Of a stretch of 64,000 nt of DNA, positions 53,408 to 64,000 are shown in pieces; position 1 is the first letter of the stretch, and each line of letters starts with the position of its first letter. A program made the translations under genes and the position numbers. Source of the stretch: Neoceratodus forsteri (lineage: Eukaryota; Chordata; Ceratodontiformes; Ceratodontidae). Location: positions 490,991,501-491,055,500 of the forward strand of contig CM057459.1 in NCBI GenBank assembly GCA_016271365.2, in the 5' to 3' direction. The notes beneath the pieces were generated by a model. That model was not told the DNA's origin, did not search any database, and was given only the letters and a program-made list of their open reading frames with translations.

Positions 53408-54422
53408 TGGTGGGGGAAGTGGCTAAAATTTGCAATGCATAGTATTTCACGTATAACCCAAATTTCATGTAATGCCACAAAACTCGAAGTGAATAATTAC
53501 ACATCTTGAAGTAGCGCAAACTTCCCATTGTTCTCTATGGACTTATTCACTTTATATTTTTGCTGTTTAAGGTGAATTTTGTTGTGATTCATGGGATGTA
53601 AGGTAACACGGGCTCTATATTGTCTTGCACAGCCTCAGTTCATCATAGTGTGTATATTGGAAAGCTGGAGACAGTTTGCTTTCAGAGCTCTGAGATTCAA
53701 ACCCTCTTCAAATCTTCAAAAACTCCTTTTTGCCACAAAATTTTGTGACAAAATTTTGTAGATCGATTGTAGTAAACCCTTATGTAGTGATAACACTGAG
53801 CATTTATTGATTTTTTTTGTGAATATTGAATGTTAATTTAGTTGATTCAGTCTCTGTAGTGACATACACTGTAGAAGTGTATTTCGGGGGAGGGGCGGTT
53901 CTGTGGTGTAGAAGGCAGATTAGTGAGAAAGGGAGTTTTTCCAACTGTTGTTGGCTATTGTTTTATTATTTTTGTGTTCTTGTACACACAGTACAACTTA
54001 ACTGAATTATTTCTAAATATTTTCTGATTGCTGAGCAGTTTTTCAGTCTTTTTACAGTACTGTCTGTGTTGTACATATACTGAACAGTTACAGTTTCTGT
54101 GCCTGACCTTTAATCTGCATGCGTGCTGCCTGTCATTTGATATGCATGTCATCATGTCACCACAGTAGCAGTACTCTGAATATGTAATCCTGTCTGCAAT
54201 GTATTTCCCTGCTTATGTAGCTAGGTACTGCGTCTCTCTTTACCTCTGCCCCCATCAAAACAAGATATTGTTTTGTGAGTGTCTGCCTTTTGAACATTGG
54301 CTCGGGATTCAAGGACAGGTATTTTGCTGTGCCTGTGCAGCTGCTGTTACTATTTTTCTTCCCAGCCACCCAAAAGTGCAGAAATATCAAGTTGCTGTAA
54401 ATTGTCTGTGTCGTATGACAAA
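53408..54422. other. Non-coding lead to the hAT element
   Basis: AT-rich, no domain. The hAT 5' terminus and leader probably lie here, since the CR1 match ends abruptly at about 53407, but no terminal inverted repeat was matched to the far side. Confidence 0.4.
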
Positions 54423-57400
54423 ATGCCCAAGAAGAGACGGTCAGGCAAAACAGTTTCTGTATGCGGCACTCCTGCCAAGACTGATATTAGCAGTGTTTTT
54501 TGAAGTCAAGATGAGTCAGGTTCATCAGGGGTACCAAGGTTAGCAGTATTGAGAGTGGTCGTGGTAGTATGCAGTAGAAGGGCAAGGTAGTAGTTCGTGC
54601 AAGTAAAGGGATTTCTCCAACTATGATTTTCACAGAGGAATCAGTCACTTCTGTGATGGTTGGAGATGGTGTTGTCCCTGCTGTTAGTAAAGTTAGTGAG
54701 AGCATGGTTGATAACAACGTGAGTTTTGCTACTGTACAAGTTCAACCCTGTTAAACTTACCATGTGGGCAAAATGTAGTTGAATCCTCAGACTTGAGTGC
54801 AGTTGATGTCCCACTCCCAAGTCCTACAGTACTTGAACATGATTCTGTTTCTGAACATGCTGAATCACAGTCTCATGTTTGCACTGATGTTGAGATTAGC
54901 CCATCCAAATATTCAGACGTTGATGAAAAAAGTGTGGATGATAATATTGAGGCTGCTGTTGAACATGGAATATCTCCACAGGAGGACAGCATCCAAAGTG
55001 AAGTAGGGGCTGATGATTAAAATGATGATGCTAGTGACCCCCATTTAGGAACCGGAAAAACAGAAAGTCAAGGTGGCTGTTTCTAAACAGTGTGTTAGTC
55101 TTCCCCCCCTTCAAAGTTCTGCTGTACCTATGTATATTGATGTTGACCCAGAGTTAATAGTCAGCGACTGTGATGTACAGTCAAAGTCACTTTGTGACGA
55201 ACAGCAGAAATCATGCATTACATCCCGCATTTCATTAGCACCAAAAGTGCAGTTACATATGCAGCAGCAGCACCAGCACCAGCAGTGACATGTGAAGAGT
55301 AGGGGATCCAAATCCCTAGTCTGGGATTTTTTGGTATATGATGGCAACTATGAAACAGTGGCAATCTGCCAGCTTTGCCAGGCGCATGTGAAGAGTGGTA
55401 AAAAAGGTAGCCACTTGAGCACTGGGGGCCAGCATACTCATCTGAAGAGCAGACACATGGCGCTGTGGACTCAGCACCAGAGGCAACTAATGCCGTAGTT
55501 GGGCATTCAATCTCAGCCACGTTAGTGAGCATGGTATCCCCTTCCTTTAGTGTAAGTAGCCATGTGGGTACAAGTGTTGAAATAACACCAGAGGATTAAT
55601 ACAGGCATGAGGAGGAGGAGGATTTGATGGAATATTCAAGCAGTGGTCAGAGTAGCAGTGGTGGTACATGTAGTAATTCTACCTCATCAACCTCTGTGCT
55701 TAAAATACAGAAAATACCAGAATGTTTTGGCTTGTCACCTGTGCATCCACCATCACACATTCCAGGTAGCCTATCTATGTCAGTAGAGTAGAGTAGAGCA
55801 ATGTTGCATGCCACGTGTAAAGCAATGAACAATGCAGTCCACATTGTACAGCCTGTTTGCATGCACCAGTAAATACCCACACAATAATGCAGTTGCACAC
55901 AAACTCAATGCTGCCATATCGGAAATGCTGGCAATTGACCTTTTTCCATTTTCCTTTTTGGAAAATGCAGGCTTCTGGCACTTTGCAGCATGCACATGTC
56001 CAAAATGGAAAGTCCCATCCCAGACATCCTTTTCCCCGTGCTGTCCCTGAGTTATATTGGACAGTGACAGAGTGTGTAAGTGACAGAGTGTGTAAGACAT
56101 GCCCTTCAACATTCCCCCTCACCGTACATTCATTTAAGCATGGATATGTGAACAAGTGGCAAAATGGCTGGTAGTTCCTATTTGTGTATTACTGCACATC
56201 GGGCGCAGCTACCTGCTGTTGTCTGTAATGGTGTTATGGGAAAGCAGTGTAGTAAGTCAGAGTGTGGTGGTGGTAGCAACCTTCAGGGCATTAGACAGCA
56301 TGCCACACTTGCAATGAGTAGTGTAGCAGGGTTACTTACAGGCGAACACGTTAGACTTGCTACTGATGGAAACTGATGAGTGGCAGCACCCCATCCCTAA
56401 AAGCTGGCTTCTTAGATAGTGATAACGGATCAAATGTTGAGAAAAATGTATCAGCAATGGTGGCTTTGTGTGGTTCCCTATATAGCCCATTGCTTAAATC
56501 TGGTGGCACAGGAGTTTTTGCAGTACCCTGAAATAAAGCAAATGCTGACTGTTGCATGCTGCATCTGTGCCCACTTTGCATGCACTGGAAAGGCCCGTGA
56601 CCAAATGAAGGCAGCTGCAGATTCAGAACAGCTTCCCTCAGCACTGCCAGAAGCTTGAAGTTGTCAAGAGATGGAACCTGACACTTTACATGACTGAGTG
56701 TTGGTACGAGCAGCACAAAGCAACCAATGAGTACCTATTTATGTACACTAGCTGTGACATTTCTGGGGCCTCAATGTCTATGGCAAGTGAACAGTGGTGA
56801 CTCAGGGACTCAGTAATTATAATTTTGAGACCATCTGAACATGCCACACAGGCAGTGAGTGGTGACACTGCATCCATTAGTAAAGCTATTCAGCTTCTCC
56901 AGGTGCTGAGTAAGACTTTGTTGAATCTGCAGCCTAGCTTTGATGTTGCCAGAGATAGGTCAACCACTGCATTACTGAAACACATGCTTGCTATATTAGA
57001 CAACAATCGACACATCGGCACTATTCAGCACTTTCCAGAATTTGGAATAGCAACCATGCTGGGCCCATACTACAAATGTGGCATTGCACCCATACTGAAG
57101 GGAGGGCAAGATCAAGTAAAAAATCTGACTGGAAAGCTTGTGTGATTGGTTCACGGGGCACAGAAGTCACATGCAAAGTTATACAAATCACAGCACAACA
57201 AGACTGATGTTCACTGTGGACCGAGTACATTCAGTAAGGTGACTGATGGGCAATGGGTGTTTTCTGCAAAACCGGTGTCCATTGATCCACTTTGGGGCAC
57301 CTTGTCACAAGTCAGAATTTGTGACCTAGATGAATCTTGTGAACAGGTGGACAATTCATCTGGAATGCATGCATCACAGAGCATGGTCGGGGCCTATTTG

Positions 57401-57868
57401 GCAGAAAACAGGCATCTGTCAGTAATGGATGATCCTTTGGTGTACTGGACTGGCAAGGTGAATGAATGGCCAGCACTGACATCAGTAGCAGTGAAGTACC
57501 TGACATGCCCAACCTCCAGTTTCAGTGTGGAGAGGGTATTTAGTTCTGTGGGGGCCATAGTGCATGACTGTCATACTAACATATCACCAACAAATGTCAG
57601 CATGCAGACATTTATCAAAATGAATGAAAGTCAGATACCAAGTTGGAGAAGCACATCTCTCTCTGTACCCACTCACGATGCTGGTGTTGCTGCTGCTGAT
57701 TGTTGTGAAGCAGACTATCCTTGTGGAAATATAAAATGCTATACCACCTATGTAGATGTTACAACCATGGAAAAAGAATTTCCAAGTGGGTACAACTCTG
57801 GGCTGGATGATTGTGAGGGCTGCTTCATCCTTGATGATGATGCGGAGGATGATAGCAGTAGTGCATAA
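54423..57868 (+). pseudogene. hAT (Ac-type) transposase relic with BED zinc finger
   Basis: The start ATG reads MPKKRRSGK, a nuclear-localisation-type basic run. An acidic, Ser-rich N-terminal extension (54793-55270) is followed by a BED finger at about 55310-55470: VWDFLV, CQLCQAHVKSGKKGSHLSTG, HTHLKSRH, giving C-x2-C-x(n)-H-x4-H. The catalytic region is heavily broken, with readable pieces EMLAIDLFPFSFLENAGF (about 55925-55975), CVVPYIAHCLNLVAQEFL (about 56465-56520) and EFGIATMLGPYYK (about 57040-57080). The C-terminal dimerisation domain is clear at 57430-57650: DDPLVYWTGKVNEWPALTSV, YLTCPTSSFSVERVFSSVG. Stops include TGA at 55286 and 57143. No terminal repeats were located. Confidence 0.83.
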
Positions 57869-58925
57869 TGACACAATTATCGTGCTGAAGCCTTTTTCAG
57901 TGCCATAATGTTACTTGTCTTTGGACTAAACAAAAGACAAACAATGGACTTCAATGCATATGACAACTGGCAATAAATTACATGTCATAATATGTTTTTC
58001 TTCCCCTTTAATGATTGTCAGGGAATAGCTCACATGAAGTGTGCAGTCATTATTACCTGCATTCAACAATGCGATGACAGTGAGACTGACAGGCATTTTA
58101 CCTGTGTCCAGCTATGACCCCGCAGCCAGCACCAACCACCCTGATTCTGGAAACTGACTGAGAGATTCTACGTGTGCCCAGCTATGACCCCGAAGCCAGC
58201 ACCAACCACCCTGATCCTGGAAACTGACTGAGAGATTCTACCTGTGCCCAGCTATGACCCCACATCCAGCAACAGTCACCCATCAATAATTTATAGAAAG
58301 TGGTCCAGATATTCAAAAGAGTTGAGCCATGCGCAATAGGGTTGCGCCTGCACAAGTCCAAAAATGTGCCATTCTACGATATTCAGTGGGAGGCAATTGT
58401 GTTCCCCAAATCACACTGAGCAACAGCACAATGATAATGAATGTATGCGCAACTGAAGGGGGAGGAACCATGCATAAATGGCACAGTGCAATATTCAACA
58501 ACATGCGCCATGCGCAATAGGGGAGCAAGCAGAAGTTGCGCCATAGCGGAAATGAGCCAAAATAAAAGGAGCAAGGGAGAGGCACAGAACGCTACAGGGA
58601 AGGCACATGAGGCTGAACTGTGGCAAGAGAAACTGGGCAGCAGGGACACACAGGGCAGGCCAGGGAAAGGGCACCTGGAACCTACAGGCTCAGGAGAAGG
58701 TGTGGAGAGCCACAGTGCAGGAGGGGGAAGTACATGCCACACAGCAGTGAGGCCAGCACAGTCAAGTGTTCCCGGTGCAGGGGAAGTAGCAGCCAGGACA
58801 GCAGGGGAAATACAGAAACAGCTGCCGGGGAGGGGTGAACACAAGCCAGGGACACGGCCAGTGCCACCATCCAGATGGAGGCAGTAATGAGGGGGTGAGA
58901 AGGTGGGCAGCAGGGGGGCGTGGCT
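57869..58925. other. hAT 3' flank and Harbinger 5' flank
   Basis: No gene seen. 58321-58560 holds GCCATGCGCAATAGG twice (near 58325 and 58506) and several GCGCAA/TTGCGCC words, possibly Harbinger sub-terminal repeats. Composition changes here from AT-rich to GC- and CpG-rich. Confidence 0.45.
58101..58275 (+). repeat. 70-bp tandem repeat, 2.5 units
   Basis: CCTGTGTCCAGCTATGACCC...GAGAGATTCTA repeats at 58101, 58171 and 58241 with only a few substitutions, so it is a recent duplication between the hAT and Harbinger elements. Confidence 0.9.
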
Positions 58926-60042
58926 GTGGAAGGGTCCGTCAGTGGTATGCCCCCAACAGGCAGTACTGAGCCCGCACCAGCTTCGAGCTGTATAGTGATA
59001 CTGAGATTGTGGGCCAGTACCGCCTGAATCAGACAATTCTGAGGTGGCTGTGTGAGCTGTGCAGTGATGAGATGCAGGCACCCACACAACGGAGCCATGC
59101 CCCGTTAGTGGAGATGAAAGTGACAGGTTGCATGTGCTTTCTCACCACGGGTACCTTCCAGAGACCAACTGGGGACACCACAGGCATAACCCAGTCGGCC
59201 ACGTCATGCCACCTCACCCAATTCCTCAGCGCACTGCTGCCACATGCTGCGGAGTACATCCATTTCCCCAGCACACCGGTGGAGCACACAGCAAACATAC
59301 AGGAGTTCCACAGGGTAGCACGTATGCCTGGCATGCTAGGGGCAATAGACTGCACCCATGTGGCCATCCGCAAGATCACCTGGCCCCGAGGGGCCCATAT
59401 ATAAATCGAAAGAGCTTTGCCAGCATCAACTGCCAGGTGGTGTGCGATGCCAGAGGGCACATAATCAATGTCTGTGCCACGCACCCTGGGGGAGCACATG
59501 ATGCCTTCATCTGGCACCAGTCGGCACTGTGCCACAGATTCAAGAGTGTGGATATCCCCACTGGACACCTAGACGGTGAGTATGCAAACCACATGGACAA
59601 TCATAGGGCCTGGGGGGGCATGGTCAGAGGTGACATGTGTAGTGGCCTACTTGACCTGGGGCAGGGCGATGCTGATTACCAAACTAACCTCCACCCTCTA
59701 CACACAGGTGACAGTGGATACCCACTCCGTCCCTGGCTGCTCACACCCTACAGGCAGCCTGCGACCCCATCACAGCAATGCTACAATGAGGCACACGCCA
59801 CCACATGTAATGTCATTGAGCAGGTGTTTGGGATGTTAAAAGCACGCTTCCATTGCCTGGACACCTCCGGCGGTGCCCTACAGTACAGCCCCTCAAAGGC
59901 CTGCCATCTATTTCTGGCCTGTTGCATCCTGCACAACATGGCCAATGAATGTGGGATAGCCATACAGGTCAAAGAGGGGGACAGCGATGGGGACAATGAT
60001 GACGCCGGTGACAATGGTGATGGGCAGCCCCCCCTTGGGTGA
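58926..60042 (+). pseudogene. PIF/Harbinger transposase (HARBI1-like), one intron
   Basis: The N-terminus reads VRQWYAPNRQY, TGA, ARTSFELYSDTEIVGQYRLN (TGA where Arg is expected). Next come TGTFQRPTGDTTGITQSATS and FPSTPVEHTANIQEFHRVAR, then GAIDCTHVAIRK with the first catalytic Asp (about 59338-59373). A one-base shift near 59400 precedes SFASINCQVVCDARGHIINV and HPGGAHDAFIW. An intron with GTGAGT donor and CACAG acceptor fits 59576-59707 (132 bases, phase 1) and joins GHLDG to DSGYPLRPWLLTPY, which carries the second Asp. NVIEQVFGMLKARF carries the Glu, and CCILHNMANECG ends the DDE core. The tail is acidic. Sequence is well kept apart from one stop and one frameshift. It cuts and pastes DNA in the nucleus, working with the Myb-like partner encoded on the other strand. 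Confidence 0.85.
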
Positions 60043-60266
60043 CAGGACCCCTGACTGCTCCGGCTGGCACAGCTGCACCGGGACACCATCACAGAGGAGC
60101 ACTTCAGCCAACCCAGGTAAGTCATGGGGCCATGTGCAACCACCAGTGGCTAAGCACAACCCACAAACACTCATGGACACACACCAGGAGTGCATGCTGT
60201 CAAGGGAAGTGGCCGGGCATGGAACCACACACACCACCAGGGATGGGTGAGGTCTAACATGCCAAG

Positions 60267-60300
60267 CGGACACACACACACACACACACACACAACACAC
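60267..60300 (+). repeat. (CA)n microsatellite
   Basis: About 16 CA units between the two convergent Harbinger genes. The valine/cysteine-rich ORFs crossing it are artefacts. Confidence 0.9.
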
Positions 60301-60612
60301 CAGACATGCACAAAGGGTAGGAGGCACACCGACCGAGAACGCCACCCCCCGGCACACACATGTCCACAGATCACCACGCCCACTGCCTGTCCTTGTGCAT
60401 GTGTCAGATGCTGTGCACCATTGCACACTGGTGTACAGCGAAATGCAGGCATCATCATGCACACGCAACTGTGGACAGCAGCCAGGAGGGTGTGCAGATG
60501 GACTGTGTGTCCGTGTTTTGGGCAGGGTACCCTCCTGTGCAATGCCTGCTGAATGACACAATGCACACAGGGCAACACCAGACAGTAGCCGCATTGGGAG
60601 ACAGGTCAGTCA

Positions 60613-62286
60613 CCACCACAGTGCCCCGGCCACCACAGATGTGTGGGCGGCCCTGACGAGACCCACCAGCACTGACAGGATGACCACTGGCCTCATGGGG
60701 TGGCACCAATGGTCCCCCAGGGATTCCACTGTGTGAACGTGACCGTGCTCACACAGGGGTCTGCAGCACACCAAACATGCCTGTGCCAGGCGTGCTTGGG
60801 ATGCCCACAGCTGAACCTGGTGTCGACAAGGATGGTGTCGCACAATGCCAGGTATGGGGGTGGACAGTGCACAGCATGGTGTCTGTGACACATGGGTAAA
60901 TAACTGTGTGCCCATTGTGGCCATGACAGCAGTTAATGTCTGTGTCTGCCTGTCAATGGCAGCGGTCACATCCTCCTGCAACCGGTCCATCCCTGCCAGG
61001 ATCAGAGCGGTGTCTCTGCTGCGACGCTCTTCTGCCCACTCCAGAGCAGCACGCAGTGCATCCACTGATGTTGCAAGCCGCATCTGCTGGTTGACTGATG
61101 CTTGCAGTATTCAGGTGTGCTCATCCAAGAGGTCATCTGCCTCCTCGGCATCCTGTCCCTCAGGGTGTGCACGATCCTGATGCTCAGCACCCCTTGAGGG
61201 TGGGCACTGCACACCAGGGCCAGGTCTGGGCATGTCCACAGGCAGTGCACTGACGCTTCCCCCTGACCCTGTACCCCCAAGCCCATTGGCCGACTGCTGG
61301 TGCTGCCCCTCCAGCTGCTGCTCCCCAGGGCTCACTGGTGCCACCGCAGTGGCCGCAACAGTCCCACTGTCCTGTACCCACACCAGTGCTGCCCCACCAG
61401 TGCTGACAGGCACAGGCTGGGACTGTGATGACACGCAGGCCTCCACGGCGGCAGCACCCACAACCATGGCCGCAATGTTAACTGCTGTGTGGCCAGCCCA
61501 TGGCACACACGTGTCACTGCCCATGGCATTAGCAACATCATCATTGGTGACAGAGCCGGCACCAGCCTGAGTCACAGCATGCTGGCATCCGTGGACACTG
61601 GCACGCTGGGACACAAGCAGGGCCTCCTCTGCACCTGTTCCAAAAACATCAGTCTGGACAGCCAGGTGGGCCCACTGTCGCACTGAGATGCGTATGCCTC
61701 TGGAGGTGGATGGGCCCTCCTCCATCTCCATCTGACTGGCGTCAGTGGACAGGCCCACCACTGCTGACCCATGCAGACAATCAGGATCTGTAAGGGAAAA
61801 CAAAGTTGCATTACTGCATGTGACCTACCCTGCCCCCCCAATAGACAGACCATGACCTACCATGCAGTGACGGCCACACCCGCCTGGAAGCCACCACCCG
61901 GAACACCCTCAATGGCACAACACTGCATGCTGCCAGCAACCCTCTCCTCCTGTGGGGTCAGGTGTAGCACCTCCGGCTGTTCCCCCACCTATCGCAGCTC
62001 GTGCTGCCCTGATGGCAGCCACCTTCTCCTTTATCTTCCTCCTGTTTGTGCCCATCTTCTTCTTGCACTCCTGCACGGAGTGCTGGTGGCTGTCATGCAG
62101 GTTCATTGCACGTGCCACATCCTCCCATGCAGTAGCACGAGCCTGTGGTGTTCCCTTCCGTCCGCTGAGAAGCGGCTACTGATCCAGGTAGGCCTCAAAC
62201 AGGCTATCCGTCTCAACCTTGGTGAAATTAGGCCTCCTCCTCCTCCCACCACTGTGTTCTTCCTCTCCCACAACTCGCTCGGTCAT
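60613..62286 (-). pseudogene. Harbinger Myb/SANT-like accessory protein
   Basis: The second protein of a Harbinger element, which binds transposon ends and helps bring the transposase to the nucleus. Exon 1 starts at the ATG at 62286 (MTERVVGEEEHSGGRRRRPN) and contains FTKVETDSLFEAYLDQ, a TAG, AWEDVARAMNLHDSHQHSVQ and ECKKKMGTNRRKIKEK, a three-helix Myb-like domain. A Gly/Pro linker follows in which the frame slips near a G-run (about 61990). A possible intron is 61860-61788 (GTAGGT donor, CCCTTACAG acceptor), although the phase does not fit without a small indel. The rest (61787-60613) is Ser/Ala-rich and has a TGA at about 61108, then a helical C-terminus (ALRAALEWAEERRSRDTALI, MDRLQEDVTAAIDRQTQTL). 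It is convergent with the transposase. Confidence 0.75.
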
Positions 62287-63069
62287 GATTTAGCCTGTGA
62301 GAATGAAAGCTGTTACCTGTGACTATGCAGTCCCATGCATGTCCCCAAATCCACAGTCCACACTCCCAAACAGCATGCAACTCACCAATAGACTGCAGTA
62401 CCGACTATGGCGGCCAGTGCAGCCCAATAGTCGCACTTTTATAGCGCAACCCATGCAAATGAGGCGAGACACAACTTTAAGTGGATGCAAATTGCAGTGC
62501 TGCACCATTGAATGGCTGATTAGCTGATTTGCATAAGGACTGTGAATATCGCGCCTGTTGGCGCTTTGGCGCAATTGTGTTGGACGTGTTGAGCCAAGGC
62601 GCTGATTCTGTGACATGCACAATACACACCTCCTGCGCATACCGGGTTGCTGCGAGGCGTATGCCCGCTATGTTGCTGATTTTGTACAAAGGTGGACGTC
62701 AATGCAGGGCACATGGCCACCATTGTGCCAGTGGTGCTACAGCGATGCCCTCACCTATATGGCGCTGTGGCACTGGGGCATCTAGGCACTACTGGGGCAA
62801 CAGCATGGTAGGCCGCTACTGGAGGTAGCACAGGCACCCAATCGCTTCATGCATTGGGTTCCAATGGCGCTGTGCCTGTCCGTGGCGCCAGAGACCTTTG
62901 ACCCTGTGCCCGACCTTTGCCCCTAGGCACCATGCATCAGGCATGGGTGCACCACTATCGCGCTGTTCGGTGACAGCATGATAGGGAATGGCAGTGCTGT
63001 ACCGCGCAGCATCTGCACATGGTGGAGCCGCGCTGCAGAGCGCCATTTTGAACCTACTGAGCAAGTGAG
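62287..63069. promoter_or_regulatory. CpG-rich interval between divergent Myb-like genes
   Basis: About 780 bases between the minus-strand Harbinger Myb ATG (62286) and the plus-strand ATG at 63070, rich in GCGC, GCGCC and CpG words. It could hold promoters for both genes and an end of the Harbinger element. No terminal repeat was matched, so the regulatory role is inference from arrangement and composition. Confidence 0.35.
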
Positions 63070-63665
63070 ATGGCGCAAAGGAGAGCTGCCCAGTGGACCC
63101 AAATCGAACTGGCAAACCTATTGGCCATTGTTGAGCCACTTTATGGCCCACTGTTTGGGGAGGCACCCCTGGACAGGTCCAGGAGCCAGGTGTGGCAGGA
63201 GGTGGCCAATGCCCTGGAGGAGGCCACAGGAAGGGGAAGGACGGCGGAGCAGTGCCACCACAGGTATGGCGATCTGAGGAGGAGTGATCCGGACCTGCTT
63301 GCCCGCCTGTGGACACGTTCCAGGAGGGGCACGGTGCCACGGCCAGGTAGGTGTTCCTTCCACACACTTTAATCTTCCATATGGGTATCACGGTTGCATG
63401 TGTCCGGAACATGGGGAAGGGACCGCCCAGTGCTGGCTGTGGTGGAGGTGTTATCAGGGGGGTGGTGGGTCTGGCTGGGTGGGATTGCACACACATGGGG
63501 GCAGGGGGACTTTGCTATAGGATTGTACTGATGTTCCTTTCTTTCCTGTTTGCACCACAGGGTTGGAAGAGAGGCAGCTGGCCAGGGAGCAGAGGCACCA
63601 GCAGGAAGACAGGGCCATTAGGAGGGGCGAAGGTCCACAGCGCCAGAGGGACCAGTCTGAAGATG
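63070..63665 (+). CDS. Myb/SANT-like protein, first two exons (continues past window)
   Basis: ATG at 63070 in good context (GAGATGG). Exon 1 (63070-63346, 92 codons plus one base) encodes a Myb/MADF-like domain: QWTQIELANLLAIVEPLYGP, RSQVWQEVANALEEATGRGR, EQCHHRYGDLRR, with three spaced tryptophan/hydrophobic positions and no stop. Donor CCAG|GTAGGT. Exon 2 (63561-63665) after CACCACAG is a charged, probably helical segment, GLEERQLAREQRHQQEDRAI, and ends in a GTGAGT donor. Both introns are phase 1 and the frame is kept. Further exons must lie to the right. It may be a second Harbinger-type accessory gene or a domesticated descendant. No disabling change is visible in this part. Confidence 0.65.
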
Positions 63666-64000
63666 GTGAGTGCCATACCTCCATGATTACTATTGCATGC
63701 TGTGTAACAGGGCAGGCAGTGGGGCATGTCCACCATCCATTGACACCACCGCCATGCACGCAACTTGTTACAGTCAGCACTGTCCAGTGGCACTGCATGT
63801 CTGGGAGTGTGTCAATGGTGGTCCATGCGAGCACTGGGTACATGGCTGTGCCACTGCCTTCGCACCACATAGCCATGTCACTAAACAGCCACAGTGGTGC
63901 TGTGCAGGACTTGGCCAGTGGGTGTGTGCAGTGGTCCGCATGGCTGTATGCACCTGGGTGGGCAGATCTTGTGGACGTGATCACTGTGGGTGGTCACACA
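63666..64000. other. Intron of the right-edge Myb-like gene
   Basis: No further exon is recognised before the window ends. Confidence 0.4.

Noticed and set aside
58383..59568. Minus-strand ORFs of 138-234 codons over the Harbinger transposase
   Set aside because: GC-rich shadow frames; the plus strand carries the DDE motifs and splice sites.

Overview
The window is eukaryotic, repeat-dominated, intergenic-type DNA, and I see no convincing ordinary host gene. Evidence for a vertebrate: CR1 LINEs with esterase-type ORF1 and the TCTATG 3' tail, an L1/Tx1-type LINE, a SCAN-related Ty3/gypsy element primed by tRNA-Leu, a CORE/MIR-like SINE, hAT and Harbinger DNA transposons, a Helitron, and signs of CpG-methylation decay (in-frame stops are mostly TGA where CGA is plausible). 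The repeat mix fits a repeat-rich amphibian (caecilian type), a lungfish or a non-avian reptile. I cannot choose between them from sequence alone.

Layout. 1-2338: 3' half of an L1/Tx1-like LINE running in from the left edge, inserted in a non-coding repeat (2339-3195) that ends in a degenerate 6-bp satellite (3196-3725). 4255-14930: a field of 143-bp tandem repeats in which four minus-strand exons of a Myb/SANT-like gene relic (14362 down to 8473) sit as islands with intact splice signals. 15117-15641 (-): an SGNH-hydrolase-like relic. 17029-23540 (+): a decayed Helitron protein reading DUF6570, HUH Rep nuclease, PIF1 helicase, then a ubiquitin-specific-protease domain in the helicase's own reading frame.

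25690-40720: a train of foldback elements that share one terminal arm (containing ATGCATCAGTTAGGGTT) and are joined through (TA)n tracts. One unit was split by a CR1 LINE (28229-31243 plus 35456-36962), which was itself split by a younger, nearly full-length CR1 (31244-35455). 40722-42430 is an inverted second copy of the 2339-3725 repeat. 42505-46345 is another foldback element. 47061-49960 is a truncated Gmr1-like gypsy element with a SCAN-type capsid and integrase not preceded by reverse transcriptase. 50000-53407 holds further repeat copies, a (TTTC)n tract and a CR1 fragment. 54423-57868 is a hAT transposase relic with a BED finger. From about 58.5 kb the DNA becomes GC- and CpG-rich and holds a two-gene Harbinger module (transposase on plus, Myb-like protein on minus, convergent) and the first two exons of another Myb-like gene at the right edge.

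The coding remnants belong to separate mobile elements and do not form a pathway. The points most worth following are the Helitron-USP fusion, the spliced Myb-like gene embedded in its own satellite, and the serial foldback family bounded by (TA)n.
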